This document shows positions 1 through 7,511 of a stretch of 51,126 nucleotides of DNA, piece after piece (position 1 is the stretch's first letter; the number at the start of each line of letters is the position of its first letter). The DNA comes from an uncultured Porphyromonadaceae bacterium. Its GTDB lineage: Bacteria; Bacteroidota; Bacteroidia; Bacteroidales; Muribaculaceae. The notes beneath the pieces were generated by a model. The model ran no database searches. It was not told the DNA's origin and saw only the letters and a program-made list of their open reading frames with translations. The position numbers were made by a program, and so were the translations under genes. The DNA lies in contig UQLO01000022.1 in the NCBI GenBank assembly GCA_900541865.1, forward strand, positions 1 to 51,126, written 5' to 3'.

Positions 1-145
1 TAAGAACTGAAAGGTTTATTAACTATAATCGGGCGTTTTTAGGCTGAATTGGCTCCTTGCTTCTGCGTTTTGCAGAGTTTTGCCGTGAGTCGCCGACTCA
101 CGATTTGCTGGTCTCACCTCATTTGTCACCGAAATACGGACATTG

Positions 146-361
146 AACTCAGTTTTTTGTAAAAATCGTCGTTATAACCGCGAAAATTTGTGCTTGCAAC
201 AGCTTATATTCGCAGTTTTTTGTATCCTTTAGAGTTAGTGATATGTTTTTCTAAACTCAGTTTTTTGTAAAATACAAGGTTATAATCTCAAAAATTTGTA
301 CCTTTGTATTCTCTTAATCGTGATTTTTTGTATGGCAGTGAAAGTTGATACCCAGAAAGAA
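146..361 (+). repeat. Degenerate 108-bp tandem duplication carrying four T-tract 11-mers
   Basis: Two copies start at 146 and 254, and both begin AACTCAGTTTTTTGTAAAA. They then align through GTTATAA and AAAATTTGT to a second T-tract. The 11-mer AGTTTTTTGTA is at 151-161, 214-224 and 259-269, with a one-base variant (GATTTTTTGTA) at 322-332 that touches the start codon of the next gene. Spacings are 63, 45 and 63 bp, so the pattern repeats with a 108-bp period. Only the second copy has a good -7 element (TACCTTTG, 299-306). Operator function for the downstream Fic fusion is inference. Confidence 0.7.
299..306 (+). promoter_or_regulatory. -7 promoter element of the Fic gene
   Basis: TACCTTTG fits the Bacteroidota sigma-70 element TAnnTTTG and lies 25 bases before the ATG at 332. 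It excludes the upstream in-frame TTG at 296 as the start. The flanking T-tract 11-mers at 259-269 and 322-332 bracket it, as expected if a repressor used them. Confidence 0.6.
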
Positions 362-1816
362 ATTATTTTCGGCTCATCTGACCCGAACATATCTCGTGTA
401 CTCTCCAAGAAGGAGAAGGAAGGAGAGTTGCGCAAAGTTGCTCCTCGTATCTATACCACCAATCTTGTGGATAGTCTGGAAAACATTGTGCGACGTAATC
501 TTATTGACATTTTGGTGTATCGCTATCCCGATGCACTGATTAGTCATCGGAGTGCAAAGGAAATGCGCCCTACTGCCACGGGGGATTTTTTCCTCACAAA
601 TTCGACGACAAGACGTGTGACTGACTTGCCGGGTATTACACTTAACTTCGTAAGGGGGCCGAAAGCCACAGCGCATGACATCCCTTTTATGGGTATGCAC
701 ATATCCGGCGAGTATCGGTATATGCTTGAAAATATGCAGGTGTCGCGTAAGTCTGGCGATGAATCACGAGTTTTGCCTGCCAGCGTCATTGAAAGCAAAC
801 TTGAACAGCTATTGCTCACAGGTGGAGAGGAACGACTGAACCAGTATCGTGATGAACTGCGAAAGGTAGCGGAAGAATTGGAAATGCAGGCTGAGTTTGC
901 TAAAATCAACAGCATAATCTCTGCACTTCTATCAACTCATGATGCAAAAGTATTGTCAACAGATTCCGCTAAAGCACTTGCTGCAGGCAATCCATTTGAT
1001 CCGGCGAGAGTAGAATTGTTTGAAATTCTGTTCGAGGCAATCAAAGACCGATATTTCGTTATCCGTAACAATCGGAATACTGATGAGGAGTCGTTCCGTT
1101 TGTTTTCTTTCTTTGAGAGTTATTTCTCCAATTACATCGAGGGAACGGAATTTGAGATTGAGGAAGCTAAAGCGATTGTGGATTCAGGAATTCCTATACC
1201 GCGTCGAGATGAAGATTCTCACGACATCCTCGGTACATTCAAAGTCCTTTCAAACCGTGCTGAGATGATGCGCACACCGACATCGCCGGAAGAATTGTTC
1301 GCAATCCTCAGCCATCGCCATACTATTTTGCTTGAGGGCAGACCGCACATGAATCCCGGTGTTTTCAAAATGAAGAACAACCGCGCAGGTCAAACCGAGT
1401 TTGTGAATCATCAGCTTGTGAAAGGAACTTTGTCGCAAGGCTTCAAATATTATGCTGCCCTGACCGACCCATTTGCACGGGCAATCTTTATGATGTTTAT
1501 GATTAGCGAAGTCCATCCGTTCAACGACGGCAACGGACGTATAGCCCGCGTGATGATGAACGCCGAACTTGTACGCGCCGACCAATCCCGCATAATTGTT
1601 CCGACAGTGTTCCGCGAGGATTACATCTTGGCTCTGCGCAAGCTCACACGTCACAAAGACCCGTTGGCATACATCAACGTAATGACAAAACTTCATCAGT
1701 TCAGCGACAACCTCTATGGTACAGACTTTACCGAACTGAAAGACTACCTCGCAGCCTGCAACGCCTACGAGGAACCCTCGCAAGCCAAGCTGCAAATTAT
1801 AGACCGAGTTATATGA
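332..1816 (+). CDS. Fic family protein with N-terminal AbiEi-like antitoxin/wHTH region
   Basis: 494 residues from the ATG at 332. Fic enzymes transfer AMP or another phosphate-containing group to target hydroxyls. The Fic core motif HPFNDGNGRIAR begins at about residue 395, with all catalytic positions present (His, acidic Asp, GNG, Arg). About 125 residues earlier, S266-N-Y-I-E270-G271 matches the inhibitory helix motif (S/T)xxxE(G/N), placed N-terminal to the core as in class II (self-inhibited) Fic proteins. The first ~90 residues (SRVLSKKEKEGELRKVAPRI, then VYRYPDALISHRSA) resemble the AbiEi/type IV antitoxin winged-helix region, which suggests DNA binding and autoregulation. No separate antitoxin gene is adjacent. 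The Fic assignment is firm; the N-terminal assignment is family knowledge plus inference. Confidence 0.88.
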   Translation: MAVKVDTQKEIIFGSSDPNISRVLSKKEKEGELRKVAPRIYTTNLVDSLENIVRRNLIDILVYRYPDALISHRSAKEMRPTATGDFFLTNSTTRRVTDLPGITLNFVRGPKATAHDIPFMGMHISGEYRYMLENMQVSRKSGDESRVLPASVIESKLEQLLLTGGEERLNQYRDELRKVAEELEMQAEFAKINSIISALLSTHDAKVLSTDSAKALAAGNPFDPARVELFEILFEAIKDRYFVIRNNRNTDEESFRLFSFFESYFSNYIEGTEFEIEEAKAIVDSGIPIPRRDEDSHDILGTFKVLSNRAEMMRTPTSPEELFAILSHRHTILLEGRPHMNPGVFKMKNNRAGQTEFVNHQLVKGTLSQGFKYYAALTDPFARAIFMMFMISEVHPFNDGNGRIARVMMNAELVRADQSRIIVPTVFREDYILALRKLTRHKDPLAYINVMTKLHQFSDNLYGTDFTELKDYLAACNAYEEPSQAKLQIIDRVI

Positions 1817-1850
1817 AAATCTCCTGCACTAAAAGATTATAAATTTTATT

Positions 1851-2834
1851 ATGGCACGTGCTGTTAAATTGGAGCTAACTGCAAAGTATGGATTCCCTCT
1901 GTTCCGCCAATCCTTTTCTACAGAATTTCTTGTATCTGGAGAAAAGCTCAGAGTATCTGATATTTGGAGATTGTGGCATTATATAATTAAACGTTATAAA
2001 AACCGCTTCCCAAGTACAGACTATCCATTTCTTCTATCTTTAGTTGAACAGGCTCAAAATTTCTATTTGGCTGCATCTTCGGCTCCCTTAAAGTCGCAAC
2101 CCCTTCTATACTATTATTCCTTTCTTAATATATCGAAAGTATTCCTAACTTTAAGGAATCCTAGCCTAAAAACATCTGGAAAAGAATATAATCATGGCAT
2201 AGACTGTTGTAATATAAATAAAAAAACTAGATTAAATAATGCCACAGTCTCCCTAAAAAGTCTTATAGACGACTCCGGCTCAATGAAAAAAATTTCTGTT
2301 GCCTATCACCTTTCTAAAGAGCTTGGAGACAATATTCGGAAAACAACTATAGGTGGAATTGAATATAATAAAGGTCCTTGGGATTTCAGTGTAAAAAGTC
2401 TATTTCATGCTTGCGTAGGCATACATAGAACTGTAAGTGAGTCTTTTAAGGAAAAGGAACACTTTATTAGGCTTAATGACCCTAAAATATGGAAGACCGG
2501 CAAAAATCTTGAATTTGAAAGTTCTGTAGATATTTCTCCTGACATTCAAACAATGTTACAAAATGCGGGCTATGATATAGCCCATGACGCTACAACTAAC
2601 CTTTATTCTATACGCTTCACACAGGAGATGACACTGCTTTCGGAAGATCAGTTTAATGAGAACCGTCAATCAGTGTGGTTCGTAGAGAAATCATCTGAAA
2701 CGGCGGCATCTGAAAATACCCGCGCCGACAAACTCGGCCTCCGCAAGGAACATTCCCTTTACAATTCCTATCGTATCGGCCGGTTTGGGTCGAAACCACT
2801 GCTGGGATCACCGTTTGTCTTAAATCAGGATTGA
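1851..2834 (+). CDS. Chimeric protein: YaaC-like N-terminus joined to the C-terminal tail of an RloA-type ATPase
   Basis: 327 residues. Residues 1-250 are rich in aromatic and Lys/Asn codons, AT-rich, and resemble the YaaC-like family (for example the stretch LLYYYSFLNISKVFLTLRNP). From about residue 255 the text changes: FTQEMTLLSEDQF, SVWFVEK and LYNSYRIGRFGSKP are what I expect at the end of RloA/AAA15 ATPases (H-loop region, 'WFVEK', 'GrfG.P'). Base composition becomes more GC-rich at the same point (~2610-2620). No Walker A or B motif remains, so ATPase activity should be absent. The stop codon is 3 bases before the RloB start, so the original rloA-rloB junction appears intact. The function of the fused protein is unknown. 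Confidence 0.65.
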   Translation: MARAVKLELTAKYGFPLFRQSFSTEFLVSGEKLRVSDIWRLWHYIIKRYKNRFPSTDYPFLLSLVEQAQNFYLAASSAPLKSQPLLYYYSFLNISKVFLTLRNPSLKTSGKEYNHGIDCCNINKKTRLNNATVSLKSLIDDSGSMKKISVAYHLSKELGDNIRKTTIGGIEYNKGPWDFSVKSLFHACVGIHRTVSESFKEKEHFIRLNDPKIWKTGKNLEFESSVDISPDIQTMLQNAGYDIAHDATTNLYSIRFTQEMTLLSEDQFNENRQSVWFVEKSSETAASENTRADKLGLRKEHSLYNSYRIGRFGSKPLLGSPFVLNQD

Positions 2835-2837
2835 GCC

Positions 2838-3419
2838 ATGCCAAAAGTGAGGAAACAAACCACCGTGGTTATCGGCGAGGGACCAACGGAGTTCTTCTAT
2901 CTCAATTCTTTGAAGGATGAATTCCGCCAGTTACAGAACATCAAGCCGGACACTCCGAAAAATACGAGCCTGCGTGAACTGGAACGCTCGATTGAGTCCG
3001 CTATAGCACTGGGATATGACAGGAATTTCTGTCTGATAGACATGGACAATAAGAAGAAAGACCCGACAAGTTGGGCGGCTTATTCTGAATTGAAACGGAA
3101 ATATCACGGTAAGAAGGTCCACAATGAGAAAAAGAGCATCAATTATGAAGTGCGTTTCTTTGAGACTGACCGCTGCACCGAGCTGTTCTTCCTTTATTAT
3201 TTCAGATATACGGGACAAAATTATGCCGATTCCAAAGGCATTGAGAACGAGCTTTGCAGGATATGCGGCTATGAGAAAACCCAGCGCTTTTTCAGGGCAC
3301 ATCCATTGCATCAATATTTCCTGAAGAAGGGTGGTGATTGGGTAAAGGCGATTGAGAACGCCGTGAAATCGGAGAAATGCCTCACTGACGGAGAGGCGAA
3401 TATACCTATTCCGAGATAG
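2838..3419 (+). CDS. rloB: RloB family protein (TOPRIM-like), C-terminus frameshifted
   Basis: 193 residues as read. GEGPTE (13-18) and LIDMD (67-71) resemble the Glu and DxD metal sites of TOPRIM/OLD-type nucleases, typical of RloB, the partner of the RloA ATPase. The reading frame ends in ANIPIPR at 3419. Shifting by one base near 3385-3395 gives GEYTYSEIGSMFKELGII and a stop at 3449-3451, two bases before the next ATG. That C-terminus looks far more like the family and restores normal operon spacing. A one-base indel (natural or assembly error) therefore probably removed the last ~20 residues. With RloA also broken, the pair is likely non-functional. Confidence 0.75.
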   Translation: MPKVRKQTTVVIGEGPTEFFYLNSLKDEFRQLQNIKPDTPKNTSLRELERSIESAIALGYDRNFCLIDMDNKKKDPTSWAAYSELKRKYHGKKVHNEKKSINYEVRFFETDRCTELFFLYYFRYTGQNYADSKGIENELCRICGYEKTQRFFRAHPLHQYFLKKGGDWVKAIENAVKSEKCLTDGEANIPIPR

Positions 3420-3453
3420 GCTCAATGTTCAAAGAACTTGGAATTATCTGATT

Positions 3454-4263
3454 ATGTCACACTATTGTTGGAAATGCGGGCAGTATCTCGCAAACGAGAA
3501 GTTTTCCGGGAAAGGTCATGCACGGCATATATGCAAGAAATGTATGGCGGAAGAACGCGCACATCGCCGTGAGATCCTTAAACAGAAGCGGGAGCGCGGG
3601 GAGATTCCCCCTATCGTGCAGAAGCCGCTTTCGCCGGAGGTGGTTGAATATGTCGATAAGGAGATAATCCCTCGCTACGCAGGATTTGACAAGGCTCATC
3701 AGGAAGACCATGTGAGAATGGTAATTGAGCAAAGCCTTAAACTTGCTCACCATACGCCGTCCTATAATTTAGATATGGTGTACATCATCGCCGCATTCCA
3801 TGACCTCGGTCTTGTCAACGGTCGCGAGAACCATCACAAAGATTCACGTAAGATTCTCGAAGCGGATGATTTTGTGAAGGCGCATTTCAACCGGAAGCAG
3901 ATTGTGACGATGGGCAGAGCCGTTGAAGACCATCGTGCATCCAACATGAAGAAGCCGAGAAACGGGTATGGACTTATAGTTGCCGAGGCGGACCGCTTCA
4001 TTGATACCGAGACTATAATACGGCGGGCCATACAGTATGGCCTCGCCAACTATCGGGAACTTGACACGGAAGGGCATCGCCATAGAACATTTCAACATCT
4101 CGTTGAAAAATACGGGCCGAGGGGTTATCTGAAAGTCTGGATACCGTGGAGCGACAACGCCAAAAATCTCAAACAGCTTCACGCCCTTATTTCTGACAAA
4201 GCAAAACTAAATGAGATTTTCAACCGGATTTTCATGGAGGAAACACGACAAAATCAAGCGTGA
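3454..4263 (+). CDS. Zinc-ribbon HD-domain phosphohydrolase-like protein
   Basis: 269 residues. The N-terminus has CWKC (C5, C8) and HICKKC (C27, C30), a four-Cys zinc ribbon, followed by a basic linker. The rest is an HD superfamily fold: H86, H116-D117 (AAFHDLGL), H127-H128, and a later Asp in VAEADRF. HD enzymes hydrolyse nucleotides or phosphoesters; the substrate cannot be told from sequence. The ATG lies 2 bases after the restored RloB stop at 3451, so it belongs to the same operon as the RloA/RloB remnant. A hairpin follows at 4280-4302. A related HD protein in a defence operon could be a nucleotidase effector, but that is inference. Confidence 0.75.
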   Translation: MSHYCWKCGQYLANEKFSGKGHARHICKKCMAEERAHRREILKQKRERGEIPPIVQKPLSPEVVEYVDKEIIPRYAGFDKAHQEDHVRMVIEQSLKLAHHTPSYNLDMVYIIAAFHDLGLVNGRENHHKDSRKILEADDFVKAHFNRKQIVTMGRAVEDHRASNMKKPRNGYGLIVAEADRFIDTETIIRRAIQYGLANYRELDTEGHRHRTFQHLVEKYGPRGYLKVWIPWSDNAKNLKQLHALISDKAKLNEIFNRIFMEETRQNQA

Positions 4264-4279
4264 ATAAAATATCTTCATC

Positions 4280-4302
4280 TGGGGTCACAACCCATGACCC
4301 CA
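4280..4302 (+). terminator. Hairpin after the RloB/HD operon
   Basis: TGGGGTCA (4280-4287) and TGACCCCA (4295-4302) form a perfect 8-bp stem with a 7-base loop, 17 bases after the HD gene stop. There is no T-tract, so termination efficiency is uncertain. The rest of 4303-4394 shows nothing I recognise. Confidence 0.45.
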
Positions 4303-4394
4303 CAGAAACATCCTCAGTAAACCGAGATGTAAACCAGTAAACCAAATGACAGGAATAGTTAAGGTGCTTCGCTACACATTGAAAAAGCTCAGCA

Positions 4395-4673
4395 ATGGCA
4401 ACCCATAATCATTTTACTCCTACAATGACGAGGGCAGACTGTAAAATGTGTTTAATTTATGTCAATGAAAAGTGCGTGATAACAGCTTGCGACAACCTTG
4501 CCTATGTCAAGAAGTTGCCCTGCATTGCGGAGTTGATGGCAGATGCGGAAGTCGGCTGTCCTTATGCCGGAGCAAAGGAAGCTCATATCCTTGACGTTAC
4601 TAATCGCAATTTGACCTTGAAAGCAATCTCCTCTATATGGGAAGTTTTACCATTCCCGAAGAAAAGAAAATAG
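4395..4673 (+). CDS. Small cysteine-rich hypothetical protein
   Basis: 92 residues from the ATG at 4395; an alternative ATG at 4425 (MTRADCK...) would give 82. The product has six cysteines, including CKMC and single Cys at VNEKC, TAC, LPC and VGC, and no signal peptide. I do not recognise a family. The arrangement could bind metal or form disulphides. The stop is 6 bases before the beta-lactamase ATG, so the two may be co-transcribed. No clear TAnnTTTG element is visible in front of it. It could be a fragment of an older gene. Confidence 0.45.
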   Translation: MATHNHFTPTMTRADCKMCLIYVNEKCVITACDNLAYVKKLPCIAELMADAEVGCPYAGAKEAHILDVTNRNLTLKAISSIWEVLPFPKKRK

Positions 4674-4679
4674 AACTCC

Positions 4680-5564
4680 ATGAAAAAGATAACTCTGATT
4701 TTGATACTGGCGGTCTGCCTCTGCTCTTGTGCGAGCCGCAGCAAGTATAATGATTTGGAGAAGGATCTGACATCTTTCGTTGATGGAAAAAATGCCGAGA
4801 TTGGCGTGGCTGTGATAATTGACGGCAAGGATACCATTTCGGTCAACGGGGATAAGTCATTCCCGATGCTTAGCGTGTATAAACTGCCGATTGCTCTTGC
4901 GCTGGCCGACTATGGGCTTACGGGCGCGGAAATGATTGCCGACTCTCTGACTATCACCCGCGATGATTTGAAACCGGACACCTACAGCCCTATGCGAGAT
5001 AAGTATGGCGATGTCGATTCCGTGAGGGTGTCGATGGATGATTTGCTTGCATATTCTCTCCAGCAGAGCGACAACAACGCCTCTGACATTCTACTCTCGC
5101 TGCTGCCGGCCGTAGGTTATGTGAATCATTTCCTTCAACGTGACGGTATCAACGGCATAAGCGTTGTCAACACTGAGGACGAGATGCACGCCGATCCGGA
5201 CCTTTGTTATCAAAACTCGTCTACGCCCCTGGCCATGGCCCGGTTGATTGACAGATTCAACAATGGCCGCAACGATTATTTCGCCAAGAAAATAAAGCGA
5301 CTGATGGAGACTTGCGAAACAGGCACCTCGCGTCTGCCCAAACCTTTGATGTCGACCAACGCAGTGATAGGGCACAAGACCGGCACCGGTTTCCCATTGC
5401 CCGACGGTGGACTTCAGGCGGTGAACGATGTAGGCTACGTGCATCTCCCCGACGGTCGCCGATATTCAATTGCCGTCTTCATCGCCAACTCACACTACAG
5501 CATGGAGGAAACAGAGGCGTTCATCGCGAAAATTTCAGAAATGGTGTTCAATGCCGTAAAATAA
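4680..5564 (+). CDS. Class A beta-lactamase, subclass A2 (CfxA/CepA/PER-like)
   Basis: 294 residues; hydrolyses beta-lactams by a serine mechanism in the periplasm. The N-terminus is a signal peptide ending in LCSC (C17), so a lipoprotein form is likely. Active-site motifs are all present: S65-V-Y-K68, S130-D-N132, an omega-loop block TEDEMHAD...YQN (165-179) typical of subclass A2, and K233-T-G235. The C-terminal strand LPDGRRYSIAVFIANS also matches A2 enzymes. Length is normal. It overlaps the next gene by one base (TAATG), implying coupled translation. The exact substrate range cannot be read from the sequence, and it is not a close match to a named allele that I can cite. Confidence 0.9.
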   Translation: MKKITLILILAVCLCSCASRSKYNDLEKDLTSFVDGKNAEIGVAVIIDGKDTISVNGDKSFPMLSVYKLPIALALADYGLTGAEMIADSLTITRDDLKPDTYSPMRDKYGDVDSVRVSMDDLLAYSLQQSDNNASDILLSLLPAVGYVNHFLQRDGINGISVVNTEDEMHADPDLCYQNSSTPLAMARLIDRFNNGRNDYFAKKIKRLMETCETGTSRLPKPLMSTNAVIGHKTGTGFPLPDGGLQAVNDVGYVHLPDGRRYSIAVFIANSHYSMEETEAFIAKISEMVFNAVK

Positions 5565-5917
5565 TGGATATTCAGGAAGTGAGGGAATATTGCCTGACGA
5601 AGCCGCAGGCGACGGAGGATATGCCGTTCGGACCGGACTATGTGACCTTTCGCATCGGCGGCAAGATTTTCTGTTGCTTGGCGCTGGTGCTCGGCAATGT
5701 GGTGCAGCTGAAATGGAATCCCGCCGAGTTCGACGTGGTGATTGACCGTTATCCCTATGTGCATCAGGCGTGGCACTGGCACAAGCGCCACATGATCCAG
5801 TTCGACTTCGAGGAAGCGCCCATCCCGGAATCAGTAGTCAAGGAGCTGATTGACCGAGCCTACGCTTACGTCAGCGACCGCTTGCCTAAGAAAGTCAGAG
5901 CGCAGTTTGGATTGTGA
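5564..5917 (+). CDS. MmcQ/YjbR family protein (DUF419)
   Basis: 117 residues. Start chosen at the ATG at 5564, which overlaps the beta-lactamase TAA; the longer in-frame ORF upstream lies inside that gene. The sequence shows the compact CyaY-like fold expected of the family: REYCLTKPQATEDMPFGPDY, FRIGGKIFCCL, and HMIQFD with RAYAYVSDRLPKKVR at the end. The family is widespread and its role is poorly defined (a DNA-binding fold has been proposed). Its tie to the beta-lactamase is positional only. Confidence 0.85.
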   Translation: MDIQEVREYCLTKPQATEDMPFGPDYVTFRIGGKIFCCLALVLGNVVQLKWNPAEFDVVIDRYPYVHQAWHWHKRHMIQFDFEEAPIPESVVKELIDRAYAYVSDRLPKKVRAQFGL

Positions 5918-5918
5918 C

Positions 5919-6776
5919 TTATTGAGTGTTTTTTCGACGATATTCAACGGGGGAGCATCCGTATTCCTTGCGAAACGTGCGCGTGAAATGCGGCAGGTCG
6001 TTGAACCCCACCATATAGCAGATTTCCTGCACCTGCATTTGTGAGGTGAGCAATAGTTCAGCGGCGGTCTTGAGACGGTATTCAGTGACGAAGCGGGTGA
6101 AGGTAATACCTCGGAGGCGCTTAAAATATGAGCAGAATGCCGAGCGGTTCATCCCGACCTCAGCGGCAATTTCATTGAGGGTAATGTTGCGGGCGTAATG
6201 GGTCATCACATATACACTGATTTGCTGGAGGCGCCTTACATCGCGCTCAATTTGAACTGGACGCCCCACGACAGTAAAATCTTTCGAGCCGAAAACCACC
6301 GGGAGCAAACGCAGCATGGTCGAAAGCCGGTCCACTTCGTCCATATCTTCCATCTGCCTTAAAACATCTCGGATGGTATTCGCGGTTTTGTCGCCAAACT
6401 TCAATGCATCCGTCGGCAGTATCAATCCGTAGAGCCGGTTGCGGATTTCCGGGAAAACCGCCACACATCTGTCTATGAACGACTGGCTGAAAGCCACCAT
6501 AAGATATCTGACACAGCCGTCGCAATCGGCACTCTCCGCATCGTATTCCCAGCGGTGAAGCATATTGGGAGGCAACAATGCCACATCGCCTTCGCTGAAA
6601 TTCATAAGCGTGTCGCCGGCGGTGCGGGTGCCGCGACCATGCTCCACGCATATTATCTCCCAAGCGTCGTGGCGGTGGAGCTTAGCTTCAAGGCCCACAT
6701 CTACTCGCTGGTTTATATAGAAAAATGAATGATTCTCCACATCGGGCAAATCGTAGGGTATTGCTGTCTCTTCCAT
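5919..6776 (-). CDS. AraC family transcriptional regulator with cupin sensor
   Basis: 285 residues from the ATG at 6776. The longer reading to a TTG at 6797 starts inside the -7 element at 6795-6802, so it is rejected. The N-terminal half (KLHRHDAWEIICVEHGRGTR, then EGDVALLPPNMLHRW) is an AraC-type cupin ligand-binding domain. The C-terminal ~100 residues carry two helix-turn-helix units (ITLNEIAAEVGMNRSAFCSY and EICYMVGFNDLPHFTRTFRK) ending in GCSPVEYRR. It is divergent from the nitroreductase gene with a shared 107-bp spacer, so control of that gene is a reasonable inference. Its stop is one base from the end of the MmcQ gene. Confidence 0.92.
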   Translation of the reverse strand: MEETAIPYDLPDVENHSFFYINQRVDVGLEAKLHRHDAWEIICVEHGRGTRTAGDTLMNFSEGDVALLPPNMLHRWEYDAESADCDGCVRYLMVAFSQSFIDRCVAVFPEIRNRLYGLILPTDALKFGDKTANTIRDVLRQMEDMDEVDRLSTMLRLLPVVFGSKDFTVVGRPVQIERDVRRLQQISVYVMTHYARNITLNEIAAEVGMNRSAFCSYFKRLRGITFTRFVTEYRLKTAAELLLTSQMQVQEICYMVGFNDLPHFTRTFRKEYGCSPVEYRRKNTQ

Positions 6777-6794
6777 GTCAAAAATTTCATCATG

Positions 6795-6858
6795 CAAATT
6801 TACGACAAGTATTTCATATTATCTGACAAATCCAAAACAATAGTAGTCGGTAACTTTG
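6795..6858. promoter_or_regulatory. Divergent promoters between araC-like and nitroreductase genes
   Basis: The minus-strand element TAAATTTG occupies 6802-6795 and drives the AraC gene. The plus-strand element TAACTTTG at 6851-6858 lies 25 bases before the nitroreductase ATG. The 48 bases between them are AT-rich and are where an AraC operator would be expected, but no clear repeat is visible. Confidence 0.65.
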
Positions 6859-6883
6859 CATCGGAAAACATCACAAGACAGAC

Positions 6884-7510
6884 ATGGAACTATACGAAGT
6901 ATTTGACAAGCGTCGCACCTACCGCGACTACACCTCTCGCGAAGTGAGCGAACAAACCCTCAACCGCATAATAGCCTCGGCATTTAAGGCGCCGACCAAC
7001 GACCATCTGCGCCAATTTGAATTTGTGGTGGTGCGCGGCCATGAAAACATCACCAAGGTCGTAGAGCCCTTGGCCAAGAACATCGAAGCGTTCACCGAAC
7101 TTGTGGCAGAACTGGATGAGTCGGGCGACCCCGACAAGATGGCGATGTTTGCCGACGCGCTGCCCAAGCAGCAGCGTATGCTGATGCAGAGTGGATTGCT
7201 CATCATACCCTTCTGGCGCCAGGCGCAGACGCCGTTGCTGCATCCTGTGGAGCAGAGCTCTCTCAACTTCTTCGCATCAATGTGGTGCGCCATCGAGAAT
7301 ATGTTGCTTGCCGCTACAGCCGAAGGTCTCGGCACAGTATTTCATATTCCGGTAGCCGATGAATCGGAGAAAATCAAAAAGATACTTGGTGCTCCCGACG
7401 ATTATGAATTCGCCTGCCTGCTGACCATCGGCTATCCTGCCGAAAACGCGTTCCTCCCCAAGCAAAAGGAAATAGAATTCAGCGAACGGATACACCTCAA
7501 CAGGTGGTGA
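6884..7510 (+). CDS. Nitroreductase family protein
   Basis: 208 residues; an FMN-dependent NAD(P)H oxidoreductase of the NfsB/FRP-like fold. The N-terminus (FDKRRTYRDYTSREVSEQTL, then AFKAPTNDHLRQFEFVVV) has the Arg-rich FMN phosphate-binding strand and the 'aPt..n.qp..F' helix start. GLGTVFHIPVAD with FACLLTIGYPAE near the end is the usual second FMN-binding region. Length is normal. It has its own promoter and is divergent from the AraC regulator. Physiological substrate unknown. Confidence 0.9.
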   Translation: MELYEVFDKRRTYRDYTSREVSEQTLNRIIASAFKAPTNDHLRQFEFVVVRGHENITKVVEPLAKNIEAFTELVAELDESGDPDKMAMFADALPKQQRMLMQSGLLIIPFWRQAQTPLLHPVEQSSLNFFASMWCAIENMLLAATAEGLGTVFHIPVADESEKIKKILGAPDDYEFACLLTIGYPAENAFLPKQKEIEFSERIHLNRW

Positions 7511-7511
7511 T

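Noticed and set aside
5312..5563. N-terminal extension of the MmcQ-like protein
   Set aside because: It lies wholly inside the beta-lactamase gene in another frame; the ATG at 5564 gives a normal family length.
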